Source of the DNA: Flavobacterium inviolabile
Lineage (GTDB): Bacteria > Bacteroidota > Bacteroidia > Flavobacteriales > Flavobacteriaceae
Direction: 5' to 3'
Assembly: GCF_013389455.1 (NCBI RefSeq)
Contig: NZ_CP058278.1
Span: forward strand, 3,849,348 to 3,913,347
DNA length: 64,000 bases
Below the pieces are notes generated by a model. The model had not been told where the DNA came from, did no database searches, and saw only the letters and a program-made list of their open reading frames with translations. The position numbers and the translations under genes are program-made. Every line of letters starts with the position of its first letter. Position 1 is the first letter of the stretch. This document shows, piece after piece, positions 1-8,383 of this stretch.

Positions 1-115
1 CAAAATCCACACGATCGAAGCCTTCGTCCTGAAAACTGCGCGCAATTGTTGATGTCTCTGAAAAATTCAGTTTACATCCCAACGTATAAAAAGCAACTTT
101 TTTTCTGTTTTCCAT
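1..115 (-). CDS. mtaB: MtaB-type tRNA methylthiotransferase, N-terminal fragment
   Basis: The reverse strand from 115 down to 1 opens with ATG and reads MENRKKVAFYTLGCKLNFSE and on to the window edge, 38 codons without a stop. The segment YTLGCKLN carries the first cysteine of the N-terminal UPF0004 iron-sulfur domain of radical-SAM methylthiotransferases. The KLN form, rather than the QMN of MiaB, points to the MtaB/YqeV branch, which converts t6A37 to ms2t6A37 in tRNAs reading ANN codons. The rest of the gene, with the CxxxCxxC radical-SAM motif, lies outside the window. The assignment rests on this short but distinctive N terminus. Confidence 0.8.
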   Translation of the reverse strand, partial: MENRKKVAFYTLGCKLNFSETSTIARSFQDEGFDRVDF

Positions 116-285
116 AATGATAAGCTACTTATGAAGTAGTAACTTTAGTTATATTTACATCTTTTTAAAAAAGAGTTTGCAAATTTACATACAAATTTCG
201 GTTTGGTAAAATCCATAAGGACATTTGTATGACTAATTCACAACATATTAAGACTTTACAAGAACAGCACTGTATTTTTTATTTA

Positions 286-1905
286 ATGAAATCAATAATC
301 TTTTACATATCAACATTTTGCCTTTCCCTTTTCCTTGTTTCCTGCGGAAAAAACAGCACCGAAGGAAAAGAACATCTGGTTTTCCGGTATAACGAAAGTG
401 CAAATGTGAGCTCCCTTGATCCGGCTTTTGCCAAAAGCCAGGCAATCATCTGGCCTTGTAATTTGCTTTTTAACGGATTGGTGCAACTGGACGACAGTTT
501 GCACATTCAACCTGACCTTGCCAAAAAATGGATGATTTCCAATGATGGAAAAACCTATATATTTACCCTGCGAAACGATATTTACTTTCATAAAAACAGT
601 CTTTTCGGAAAAGACAGCACCCGCACCGTTAAGGCTTCCGATTTTGAATACAGCCTGAAACGACTGCTGGATGAAAAAGTAGCCTCACCCGGCGGATGGA
701 TCTTGCAAACGGTGGAAAGTATGCAGGCAAAAAACGACAGTATTTTCGAAATCCGGTTAAAAAAACCGTTTCCTGCTTTCTTAGGTTTATTATCGATGAA
801 ATATGCATCAGTAGTTCCGAAAGAGATAGTTGACACACCGGGTTATGATTTCCGGGCAAAACCGGTTGGCACCGGACCTTTCCGGTTAAAACTCTGGGAA
901 GAAAACGTAAAATTGGTACTGCGCAAAAACCCGCTGTATTTTGAAAAAGATGAAAAAGGCGTATCGCTTCCGTACCTCGAAGCCGTAGCGGTCACTTTCC
1001 TGCCGGACAAACAAAGCGGCTTTTTACAGTTTGTCCAGGGAAAACTGGATTTTGTTTCCGGTCTGGATCCTTCCTATAAAGACGAGATCCTCACCCAGGA
1101 CGGCACTTTACAGCCCAAATATAAAAATGATGTCAACCTGATTACCGGTGCCTACCTGAACACCGAATACCTTGGCTTCCGAATGGACGGAACCGACAAA
1201 ACAATTCTGGACAAACGCATCCGCCAGGCGATGAATTACGGTTTTGACCGTAAAAAGATGATCCTTTACCTCCGAAACGGCATGGGTACGCCGGCAACCA
1301 GCGGAATCATTCCGGCCGGATTACCGGGTTATAACCATCAGCAAGGATACGATTACAATCCTGCAAAAGCAAAACAGCTGATCTCGGAATACAGGAAGGC
1401 GACCGGAAATACCAAACCGACCGTTTTTTTAACGACCAATGCGTCTTATATTGACATTACCGAATACCTGCAGCGGGAATGGCAGAAAATCGGGCTGGAC
1501 GTCCAGGTCGATGTCACGCCGCCGGCAACATTGCGCCAGGCGATTGCCACCGGAAAAGTTAGCTTTTTCCGCGCCAGCTGGATAGCCGATTATCCGGATG
1601 CCGAAAATTACCTTTCCCTGTTTTACAGTAAAAACTTTGCCCCGAACGGCCCGAATTATACCCATTTTAAAAATGAGGCATACGATGCGCTTTACGAGCA
1701 GGCTTTTTTAGAAACCGACAACGAAAAGCGCTATGCTTTATACCAGAAAATGGATGCCATCATTATTAATGAAGCGCCCATCATTCCTTTATTCTATGAC
1801 AGGGTAGCCCGTTTTACGCGCAAAAACGTACAAAACTTAGGAATTAATCCTTTAAATTTATTACAGCTGAAAAGAGTAAAAAAGCTACCGCCGGACAATT
1901 CCTAA
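286..1905 (+). CDS. ABC transporter substrate-binding lipoprotein, peptide-type (SBP family 5)
   Basis: The product (539 aa from the ATG at 286) is an oligopeptide/dipeptide-type solute-binding protein, anchored as a lipoprotein and probably capturing peptides or similar ligands for an ABC importer. An earlier in-frame ATG exists at 229. The start at 286 is preferred because it gives a clean lipoprotein signal, MKSIIFYISTFCLSLFLVSC, with lipobox LVSC and acylated Cys20. Family 5 hallmarks follow: an early SLDPAFAKS segment, LAKKWMISNDGKTYIFTLR, a VKASDFEYSLKR stretch, PVGTGPFRL, and RQAMNYGFDRKKM in the second lobe. No permease or ATPase genes are adjacent, so it is an orphan binding protein here. 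The ligand cannot be read from sequence. Confidence 0.85.
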   Translation: MKSIIFYISTFCLSLFLVSCGKNSTEGKEHLVFRYNESANVSSLDPAFAKSQAIIWPCNLLFNGLVQLDDSLHIQPDLAKKWMISNDGKTYIFTLRNDIYFHKNSLFGKDSTRTVKASDFEYSLKRLLDEKVASPGGWILQTVESMQAKNDSIFEIRLKKPFPAFLGLLSMKYASVVPKEIVDTPGYDFRAKPVGTGPFRLKLWEENVKLVLRKNPLYFEKDEKGVSLPYLEAVAVTFLPDKQSGFLQFVQGKLDFVSGLDPSYKDEILTQDGTLQPKYKNDVNLITGAYLNTEYLGFRMDGTDKTILDKRIRQAMNYGFDRKKMILYLRNGMGTPATSGIIPAGLPGYNHQQGYDYNPAKAKQLISEYRKATGNTKPTVFLTTNASYIDITEYLQREWQKIGLDVQVDVTPPATLRQAIATGKVSFFRASWIADYPDAENYLSLFYSKNFAPNGPNYTHFKNEAYDALYEQAFLETDNEKRYALYQKMDAIIINEAPIIPLFYDRVARFTRKNVQNLGINPLNLLQLKRVKKLPPDNS

Positions 1906-1964
1906 TTCTTTCCGAAATTCCGGATTAGATTGCCTCCATTTATTTAATTTTTATAAGCAAAAGG

Positions 1965-2636
1965 ATGAAAATTCTAATAATAGAAGATGAAAAAGGGCTT
2001 CGAGAAGTCATACAGCAATCGCTCGAAAAAGAGAAGTTTATTGTTGAAACTGCGGCGACATTTAACGACGGACTGGACAAACTGGGCAGTTACGATTACG
2101 ACTGTGTTGTGGTGGACATCATGCTTCCGGACGGCAACGGTCTTGATTTAATTTCGGAAATCAAGGCAATTCATAAAAAAGAGGCTATCATTATCATTTC
2201 GGCCAAAGATGCGGTAGACGATAAAGTAAAAGGGCTGGACATTGGCGCCGACGACTACCTGAGCAAACCTTTTCACCTGGCAGAATTACACGCGCGTATC
2301 AAATCGGCGATACGCAGAAAAAGCCATAACGGCGATACGCTGCTGCGCTGGAACAACATTTCCCTATCACCGGAGCAACGCCTGGTAAAGGTAGACAACG
2401 AAGAGCTAACGCTAAACCGGAAAGAATTTGACCTTTTGTATTATTTTATCATCAATCCGAACCGCCTGATCAACAAAACCGCCCTGGCGGAATATGTATG
2501 GGGTGATTATATCGACCAGGCAGACAATCTGGATTTTGTGTATTCCCAGATCAAAAACCTGCGTAAAAAATTAAAAGATGCCGCTGCCGAGATAGACATA
2601 CAGGCTGTTTACGGCATCGGTTACAGAATGAGCTAA
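1965..2636 (+). CDS. OmpR-family response regulator
   Basis: A 223-aa two-component DNA-binding regulator. The receiver domain (about residues 1-118) has the acidic pair E7/D8, phospho-acceptor D51 in VVVDIMLPDGNG, switch residue S79 and K101 in SKPFH. The C-terminal winged helix (about 125-223) has the OmpR-type ending YSQIKNLRKKL...VYGIGYRM. The start is supported by an AAAGG sequence just before ATG. The stop is two bases before the kinase start, so the pair is probably co-transcribed and coupled. It presumably controls the PepSY-like gene at 4019 or envelope genes; that is inferred from position only. Confidence 0.93.
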   Translation: MKILIIEDEKGLREVIQQSLEKEKFIVETAATFNDGLDKLGSYDYDCVVVDIMLPDGNGLDLISEIKAIHKKEAIIIISAKDAVDDKVKGLDIGADDYLSKPFHLAELHARIKSAIRRKSHNGDTLLRWNNISLSPEQRLVKVDNEELTLNRKEFDLLYYFIINPNRLINKTALAEYVWGDYIDQADNLDFVYSQIKNLRKKLKDAAAEIDIQAVYGIGYRMS

Positions 2637-2638
2637 AC

Positions 2639-3931
2639 ATGAAACTTCAGGTCTATACATTACGCTATCTGCTCATTGCCTTACTGGGTGTTATCGCACT
2701 TTGGGCAAGCCTTTTCTATATGGTTATCCTGGAAGAAGTGTATGACAATATAGACGACGGCCTGAAAAACTCCAAGCTGCTGATTATCCGGAAAGTGAAT
2801 GAAAACCCGAAGTTTTTAACGAATTACGAATCGGAAATCAACCAGTTCACGATAAAACCGCTGCCCAAAGACAATTACCCGGTTTACAATGACGACGACG
2901 ATGACGATCCTAACGATGTGTTTGTAAATTCCCATCAGTATATGGAATATGACGACGATTACGAACCGGTACGCCTTTTAAAAACAATGTTCATTGCTGC
3001 CGACGGCAATCCGTATGCGCTCACCATCAGCGCTTCCATGGTGGAAGAGGATGAATTGCTCGAAGACCTGATGGCAGCGCTGATCGCTTTGTATATCATG
3101 CTGGTCGTGAGCATCATCGTTATTAATTATTTTATTTTAAAAAGAGTATGGAAATCCTTTCATGCGTTACTGGAAAAGCTTCGAAATTTCAAACTGGGAA
3201 CCGGAACCGCTTTTACGGCACCACATTCCCCTATTGACGAATTTAAAGTACTTGGCAAGGAACTGGAAGGACTGTTACAGCGAAATGAAGCCACCTATGC
3301 GAGCCAGAAACAATTTATAGAAAATGCTTCTCACGAATTACAGACTCCGCTGGCGATCAGCATCAACCGCCTGGAATTGTATGCCGAGAACAATCTTTTA
3401 ACGGAAGCCCAGATGGACGATATCGGAAAAATAACCGACACGCTTTCCCGTCTGGTCAAACTGAACAAATCGCTGCTGATGCTTTCCAAGATTGAAAACA
3501 AACAGTTTCCGGATGAAGAACGCATTGATTTTAATGATCTGACGGCTAAAATTGTATCCGATTTTGAGGATTTTGCCGATTTCAAACAGGTAACCATCAG
3601 CATCACCCAACAGGAACCGTTGCTTTTCACCATGAATAAAGGACTGGCTGTAACCTTACTCAGCAATCTTATCAAAAATGCCATCCTGCACAATCACACC
3701 AACGGTACTGTAGCCATTTCGCTTTCCCAGAACCAGCTGAGTATCCGGAATTCGGGCACAGAAAAGGCACTGGATGCCAATTTTATTTTTAACCGGTTTT
3801 CCAGACACAGCACAAACGAGCATTCCACCGGCTTGGGCTTAGCCATCGTAAAATCAATTATTTCGACCTATAATCTAAAAATTTGTTATAAATTTGAAGA
3901 AGGACATCTTTTTACCATTACGTTCCCCTAA
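2639..3931 (+). CDS. Sensor histidine kinase with Asp-rich extracytoplasmic domain
   Basis: A 430-aa membrane histidine kinase paired with the upstream regulator. A first membrane helix spans about residues 8-29 and a second about 144-166, enclosing a short periplasmic sensor. The sensor is strikingly acidic: YNDDDDDDPNDVF, then MEYDDDYEP. The H-box FIENASHELQTPLAI has phospho-acceptor H232. The N-box is NLIKNAILHN and the G2 box HSTGLGLAIVKS. The usual DxG of the G1 box reads NSG, a departure also met in this kinase subfamily. The acidic sensor suggests binding of cations or cationic peptides, which is inference. Location is the inner membrane. Confidence 0.92.
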   Translation: MKLQVYTLRYLLIALLGVIALWASLFYMVILEEVYDNIDDGLKNSKLLIIRKVNENPKFLTNYESEINQFTIKPLPKDNYPVYNDDDDDDPNDVFVNSHQYMEYDDDYEPVRLLKTMFIAADGNPYALTISASMVEEDELLEDLMAALIALYIMLVVSIIVINYFILKRVWKSFHALLEKLRNFKLGTGTAFTAPHSPIDEFKVLGKELEGLLQRNEATYASQKQFIENASHELQTPLAISINRLELYAENNLLTEAQMDDIGKITDTLSRLVKLNKSLLMLSKIENKQFPDEERIDFNDLTAKIVSDFEDFADFKQVTISITQQEPLLFTMNKGLAVTLLSNLIKNAILHNHTNGTVAISLSQNQLSIRNSGTEKALDANFIFNRFSRHSTNEHSTGLGLAIVKSIISTYNLKICYKFEEGHLFTITFP

Positions 3932-3965
3932 ATAAATAAAAAAACATTTTTCCGGTTTTTCCCAA

Positions 3966-3993
3966 TTGTTTCCTAATTCCGATTGTAATCTTG
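3966..3993 (+). promoter_or_regulatory. Bacteroidetes-type promoter for the PepSY-like gene
   Basis: TTG at 3966-3968 and TAATCTTG at 3986-3993, separated by 17 nt, match the Bacteroidetes -33/-7 pattern (TTG, TAnnTTTG) with one mismatch. A transcript would start near 4000, about 20 nt before the ATG at 4019. The PepSY-like gene can thus be expressed separately from the regulator/kinase pair. Confidence 0.5.
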
Positions 3994-4018
3994 TATCAAA
4001 TATTAAAATCAATCAAAT

Positions 4019-4471
4019 ATGAAAACATTATCAAATTTCCGTTTTGCAAGCCTTATTATTTTATTTACGCTTTTTACAGGAGTAACAGCAAATGCTCAAA
4101 AATCGAACATCACACTGTCTCAGTTACCGGCTACCGCACAGGATTTCCTGAAGAAACATTTTCCGAAGCAAACGCCTAATTATATTTTAAAAGACGAAGA
4201 AACGTTCTCTTTGGATTATAAAGTACAGCTTGCTGATGGTACCGAAATCGAGTTTGACCGAAAAGGCAACTGGGAAGAAATTGACGGAAACGAAAGACCT
4301 ATCCCAAACACTGTAGTACCTGCTACGATTGTAACGTATATCCAGAAAAACTACAAAGGGGCTTCGATTGTAAAAATCGACAAAGGTACCTGGGATTATG
4401 AAGTGGATCTGGACAACGGTCTTGAATTGAAATTCAACAAAAGCGGTGAATTCCTTAGAATTGATAAATAA
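4019..4471 (+). CDS. PepSY-like secreted protein
   Basis: 150 aa with a cleavable signal peptide (residues 1 to about 26, ending ANAQ). Two tandem PepSY-like repeats follow. The first runs from PATAQDFLKKHF to EIEFDRKGNWEEID and the second from PATIVTYIQKNY to ELKFNKSGEFLRID. This is the beta-lactamase-inhibitor-like PepSY family common in Bacteroidetes, thought to act in the periplasm, often beside two-component systems. Its place 88 bp behind the kinase, with its own promoter and a strong terminator at 4491-4514, suggests it is a target or modulator of that system. No enzymatic function is implied. Confidence 0.85.
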   Translation: MKTLSNFRFASLIILFTLFTGVTANAQKSNITLSQLPATAQDFLKKHFPKQTPNYILKDEETFSLDYKVQLADGTEIEFDRKGNWEEIDGNERPIPNTVVPATIVTYIQKNYKGASIVKIDKGTWDYEVDLDNGLELKFNKSGEFLRIDK

Positions 4472-4485
4472 TAACCGCTTCCTAT

Positions 4486-4519
4486 AAAAAAAGCCTCATC
4501 AAAAGATGAGGCTTTTTTT
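4486..4519. terminator. Bidirectional intrinsic terminator
   Basis: Inverted repeat AAGCCTCATC (4491-4500) / GATGAGGCTT (4505-4514) with an AAAA loop, flanked by an A-run on the left and a T-run on the right. It lies between the convergent PepSY-like and aspA genes and can serve both. Confidence 0.9.
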
Positions 4520-4530
4520 ATGACCCGGAT

Positions 4531-5922
4531 TTATCGTTTGGGTGCCAGCATGTTTTCCGGATTTAAAATATCATCCAGCTGTTCTTTGGAAAGGATGTTG
4601 TGTTCCAAAACCAGATTATACACGCTTTTACCAGATTCTAAAGCTTCTTTGGCAATCTTGGTACTGTTTTTATACCCGATATACGGATTTAATGCGGTTA
4701 CTATACCAATGCTGTGCAGTACCATTTCGCGGCAATGCTCCACATTTGCCGTAATACCGTCAATACATTTAAGACGCAGTGTGTCCATACCGTTCGCCAG
4801 TAAAGCCATCGATTCCATAATGGCATAGGTTAACACCGGCTCCATAACATTCAGCTGTAGCTGACCCGCTTCGGCAGCCATCGTTACCGTCAGGTCGTTC
4901 CCGATAACACGGTAACAAACCTGGTTCATCACTTCCGGAATTACCGGATTTACTTTCCCCGGCATAATGGACGAACCCGGCTGCATGGGTGGCAGGTTGA
5001 TCTCATTAAATCCGCAGCGCGGTCCGGAAGACAGCAAGCGCAAATCGTTACAGATTTTAGAAATTTTAATGGCCATTCTTTTCAATGCCGAAGAATAGAT
5101 CACATACGAACCGGTATCCGGTGTGGCTTCAATAAGGTTAGGCGCCGAAACAAACGGATGCCCGGAAACTTTCGCCAGGTTCTCCGCACAAAGCTCGGCA
5201 TATCCCGGAACGGCATTCAATCCGGTTCCAATGGCTGTCGCTCCCATATTGATCTCAAAAAACAACGCCGAATTTTGGTTTAACCGGGCAATTTCCTCTT
5301 CCAGGTTTGCCGCAAACGCTTCAAATTCCTGCCCTAAGGTCATTGGAACCGCATCCTGTAACTGGGTTCTTCCCATTTTTAATACCGTTTTGAACTCCTC
5401 TCCTTTTTTACGGAAAGCGGCAATCAGTAATTTTAAATGTTCAATTAACTGGATATTGGCATTTATCGTGGCTAATTTTATCGATGTCGGATACGCATCA
5501 TTGGTTGATTGCGAAAGGTTAACATGATCATTTGGGGAACAGTACTGGTATTCGCCTTTCTGGTGCCCCAACAGCTCCAAAGCCCTGTTGGCAATCACTT
5601 CGTTAATATTCATATTTGTCGATGTTCCGGCACCACCCTGAATCATGTCGATTGGAAATTCCTTGTCGAACTTCCCGTCTATCACTTCTTTGGCAGCCTT
5701 AACAATCGCCTCTTTTAATTTCTCTTCCAATAGTCCCAATGTAAAATTGGTTTCGGCAGCAGCCCATTTCACATAAGCCAGTCCTTTTATAAATTCCGGA
5801 AACTGATACAGCTTCACGCCCGAAATATGAAAATTATCAATCGCTCTTTGGGTCTGAATCCCATAATATGCATTTTCAGGAACGTTTAAGTCCCCTAACA
5901 GGTCGTTTTCAATTCTATACAT
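4531..5922 (-). CDS. aspA: Aspartate ammonia-lyase
   Basis: 463 aa, full length for the family. It catalyses reversible deamination of L-aspartate to fumarate and ammonia in the cytoplasm. The N terminus (RIENDLLGDLNVP, YYGIQTQRAIDNF) and the fumarase/aspartase signature GSSIMPGKVNPVIPE are present. The YYGIQTQRAI form and the QLQLNVMEPV segment favour aspartase over class II fumarase, which normally has YYGAQT and QFELNV. The gene stands alone between two terminators. Confidence 0.92.
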   Translation of the reverse strand: MYRIENDLLGDLNVPENAYYGIQTQRAIDNFHISGVKLYQFPEFIKGLAYVKWAAAETNFTLGLLEEKLKEAIVKAAKEVIDGKFDKEFPIDMIQGGAGTSTNMNINEVIANRALELLGHQKGEYQYCSPNDHVNLSQSTNDAYPTSIKLATINANIQLIEHLKLLIAAFRKKGEEFKTVLKMGRTQLQDAVPMTLGQEFEAFAANLEEEIARLNQNSALFFEINMGATAIGTGLNAVPGYAELCAENLAKVSGHPFVSAPNLIEATPDTGSYVIYSSALKRMAIKISKICNDLRLLSSGPRCGFNEINLPPMQPGSSIMPGKVNPVIPEVMNQVCYRVIGNDLTVTMAAEAGQLQLNVMEPVLTYAIMESMALLANGMDTLRLKCIDGITANVEHCREMVLHSIGIVTALNPYIGYKNSTKIAKEALESGKSVYNLVLEHNILSKEQLDDILNPENMLAPKR

Positions 5923-6010
5923 TTTATGCTATTTTTAGTATTAAAATTACATTAAAGGTACTTTTTATTTTAGAGATACTTCTTTATGAATCGTTAAATT
6001 TACAGCCGTA

Positions 6011-6047
6011 AAATAAAAAACCACAACCGTTATTACAGTTGTGGTTT
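6011..6047 (-). terminator. Intrinsic terminator of the GlmU-like gene
   Basis: AACCACAAC (6019-6027) pairs with GTTGTGGTT (6038-6046) around a 10-nt loop. On the reverse strand the stem is followed by a T-rich run, 27 nt beyond the stop codon of the GlmU-like gene. Confidence 0.8.
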
Positions 6048-6073
6048 CCTATTTTTAAGGTCTTACTATCCTA

Positions 6074-7249
6074 TTATTCTTTTCGCCATTTTTTGGTTTC
6101 CTCAAATACGTGTTCTAAAATTGCCGCATCCTGTTCTGTGAATTCCACATTGCGTCTTGACATTACAATTTTAGCCGTATCAAAAGCTTTTTTGGTAATA
6201 TAGGTGGTAAAACCGGCTGCTCCGCCCCATGAAAAACTCGGCACGAAATTTCTCGGGAAACCGCTTCCGAAGATGTTTGTACTCACCCCCACAACCGTTC
6301 CGGTATTGAACATGGTGTTGATCCCGCATTTGCTGTGATCGCCCATCATCAATCCGCAAAACTGTAGTCCGGTTTTAGCAAATCCTTCCGTTTCATAGCT
6401 CCACAGTTTTACTTCTTCGTAATTGTTCTTTAAATTGGAGTTATTACTGTCGGCACCAATATTGCACCATTCTCCCAAAACCGAATTTCCTAAAAATCCG
6501 TCATGTCCTTTATTCGAATAGCCAAACAGTACCGAATTATTCACTTCTCCTCCAATTCTGGAGTGCGGCCCAACAGTTGTTGCGCCATATACTTTGGTAG
6601 CCAGTTTTACCTGTGCTTCTTCACAAAGAGCAAACGGACCACGAATAACCGAACCTTCCATTATTTCAGCATTTTTACCAATATAAATAGGACCGGTTGC
6701 TGCATTTAATGTTACAAATTCCAGTTTGGCGCCTTCTTCCAGGAAAATATTTTCCGGCGCAATAACATTCACACTTTTTGGAATGGGCTGTGATGTTCTG
6801 CCTTCGGTTAACAATTCGAAATCTTCACGAAGGGCAATATCGTTTTTCTGAAAAATATCCCAGGTGTGTTCTATTTTGATACAATCGTTTGTGTATTCGA
6901 TAATTTCATACGAATCAAAATCTACTTCTTCCTGAGTATCCTGCGTATAAAAAGCGATTACATCATCCTTGTGAAAAATAGCCTGATTCGGTTCCAGATT
7001 CACCACCATTTCCGTCAGTATCTCATTGGGCAAAAAGGAAGCATTAATCATAATGTTCGCTTCCATTTCCACCATCGGGAATTTTTCCATTAAATATTCC
7101 TCCGTTAAGGTGGTCGTAGTGTACCCCAGGTGTTTTTCCCATTTTTCTCTAATGGTCAGAATCCCGATTCGAATATCGGCTACCGGACGGGTAAAAGTAA
7201 ACGGAAGTAACGCTTCGCGAACCGTTCCATCAAAAAGTATGTAGTTCAT
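6074..7249 (-). CDS. GlmU-like sugar nucleotidyltransferase
   Basis: 391 aa from the ATG at 7249, which starts MNYILFDGTVREALLPFTF. This start fits the family; a longer open frame to 7495 adds unrelated residues crossing the L31 terminator region. The N-terminal part resembles the nucleotidyltransferase fold, and the second half is a left-handed beta-helix with hexapeptide-type repeats (IGKNAEIMEGSVIRG, IGGEVNNSVLFGYSNKGHDG). It is annotated in this phylum as GlmU family or putative sugar nucleotidyltransferase. It probably makes a nucleotide sugar for envelope polymers, but the substrate is unknown, and it lacks the canonical LAAGxGTRM loop of true GlmU. Confidence 0.85.
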   Translation of the reverse strand: MNYILFDGTVREALLPFTFTRPVADIRIGILTIREKWEKHLGYTTTTLTEEYLMEKFPMVEMEANIMINASFLPNEILTEMVVNLEPNQAIFHKDDVIAFYTQDTQEEVDFDSYEIIEYTNDCIKIEHTWDIFQKNDIALREDFELLTEGRTSQPIPKSVNVIAPENIFLEEGAKLEFVTLNAATGPIYIGKNAEIMEGSVIRGPFALCEEAQVKLATKVYGATTVGPHSRIGGEVNNSVLFGYSNKGHDGFLGNSVLGEWCNIGADSNNSNLKNNYEEVKLWSYETEGFAKTGLQFCGLMMGDHSKCGINTMFNTGTVVGVSTNIFGSGFPRNFVPSFSWGGAAGFTTYITKKAFDTAKIVMSRRNVEFTEQDAAILEHVFEETKKWRKE

Positions 7250-7309
7250 TTGTATCTGTTCAAGATTAGAATGTACCAAAGTTACAAAGTTTCGGTCAGA
7301 TAAAAATAA

Positions 7310-7340
7310 AAAAAGCCTTCCGGAATGGAAGGCTTTCTTA
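7310..7340. terminator. Terminator between rpmE2 and the GlmU-like gene
   Basis: AAAGCCTTCC (7312-7321), loop GGAAT, GGAAGGCTTT (7327-7336), with A/T runs on both sides. It lies 20 nt beyond the rpmE2 stop on the reverse strand. Confidence 0.85.
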
Positions 7341-7355
7341 TTTTTTGAACACTTA

Positions 7356-7607
7356 TTATTTACTAAATTTAGCGTATTTGTTTTTGAATTTATCAATACG
7401 TCCTGCAGTATCGATAAGTTTAGATTTACCTGTGTAGAAAGGGTGAGAAGTTCTGGAGATCTCCATTTTGTACACCGGGTATTCAACACCATCAACTTCG
7501 ATAGTTTCTTTAGTTTCTACTGTAGATTTTGTGATGAAGATATCTTCGTTAGACATATCTTTAAACGCTACTAATCTGTAATTTTCTGGGTGAATTCCTT
7601 TTTTCAT
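7356..7607 (-). CDS. rpmE2: 50S ribosomal protein L31, type B
   Basis: 83 aa, starting [19 protein letters not shown] and containing [21 protein letters not shown]. This is the zinc-independent (C-minus) type B paralogue: it has no CxxC zinc ligands, and the length fits. It is a component of the large ribosomal subunit at the central protuberance. A well-formed reverse-strand promoter lies about 110 bp upstream and a terminator just downstream, so it is a single-gene unit. Confidence 0.96.
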   Translation of the reverse strand: MKKGIHPENYRLVAFKDMSNEDIFITKSTVETKETIEVDGVEYPVYKMEISRTSHPFYTGKSKLIDTAGRIDKFKNKYAKFSK

Positions 7608-7713
7608 GATAAATCTTTATTTGTGGCTGTAATCCGTTTTGAAGCTTCTATTTTTCAAAAAGGTATAAACGTCTCACAACTTTTTGTTTATAAACTTTTT
7701 TATTTTCAGGTTG

Positions 7714-7742
7714 CAAATGTACAACTAATTTTGAAATATCAA
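7714..7742 (-). promoter_or_regulatory. Promoter of rpmE2
   Basis: On the reverse strand, TTG (7742-7740) is followed after 18 nt by TACATTTG (7721-7714), a full match to the Bacteroidetes -33/-7 consensus. The predicted transcript start near 7708 gives a leader of about 100 nt before the rpmE2 ATG. Confidence 0.7.
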
Positions 7743-7809
7743 ATCTTTAGCCCTATTTTTTTAAGTAGCTGCCAGCTATATTTTTTAGCTATCCTATAAA
7801 GGTAATTCT

Positions 7810-7817
7810 TATATTTG
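7810..7817 (+). promoter_or_regulatory. Possible -7 element for the DUF4199/glycosyltransferase run
   Basis: TATATTTG matches TAnnTTTG exactly and sits 28 nt before the ATG at 7845. No good TTG is present at the expected upstream distance, so this is half a promoter match. Confidence 0.4.
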
Positions 7818-7844
7818 TAAATTAATTAACCTAAACCAAAATTT

Positions 7845-8375
7845 ATGAATAGTATCATTAAAAAAAACGGGATTAATTTCGGCCTGATAATGGGTATCTT
7901 TTCCATTTTAGTAACAACTCTGATATACGCTATCGACATTTCTTTATTTGTGAATCCGATGATTGGCATTTCAAGTATTGTGATATACCTGATTCTGGGA
8001 ATATGGGTTGTTTCCAAAACAAAAAAAGAGCTTAACAAAAGTATCACTTTTAAAGAGGCTTTTACCGTTTATTTTTTAGCGGCCGCTATAGGAGCAACGC
8101 TTTCTGTAGTATTCAATATTATTTTATTTAATTATATCGATCCTGCTGCTAAAGACACTATTCGCCAGTTGACTATTGATTATACGGTTGACATGCTTAG
8201 AAAATTCAGTACTCCGACTGCAACGATAAAAGAAACGGTTGAAAAATTAAAAGAATCAGACAACTATAGTATTGTAAGCCAATTAAAAGGTTTGGTATTC
8301 AGTCTTGTTTTCAGTGCCATTTTTGGAGCAATTTTAGCGCTGATTTTTAAGAATAGAACCAATACTTTAGAATAA
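7845..8375 (+). CDS. DUF4199 integral membrane protein
   Basis: 176 aa with about four hydrophobic segments: near residues 11-29, 36-56, 74-95 and 150-170. The sequence and layout match the DUF4199 family, small inner-membrane proteins of Bacteroidetes with no known function. A hydrophilic loop (about 98-145) carries a charged, helical segment. It is followed after 8 bp by the glycosyltransferase gene, a pairing seen often in this phylum, which hints at a role in the same envelope pathway. That link is inference. Confidence 0.8.
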   Translation: MNSIIKKNGINFGLIMGIFSILVTTLIYAIDISLFVNPMIGISSIVIYLILGIWVVSKTKKELNKSITFKEAFTVYFLAAAIGATLSVVFNIILFNYIDPAAKDTIRQLTIDYTVDMLRKFSTPTATIKETVEKLKESDNYSIVSQLKGLVFSLVFSAIFGAILALIFKNRTNTLE

Positions 8376-8383
8376 TAAAATAA

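Noticed and set aside
4531..5922. Class II fumarase instead of aspartase
   Set aside because: The N-terminal YYGIQTQRAI and QLQLNVMEPV segments match aspartase better.
7250..7495. Upstream extension of the GlmU-like gene
   Set aside because: It crosses the rpmE2 terminator and coding region; the family start is the ATG at 7249.
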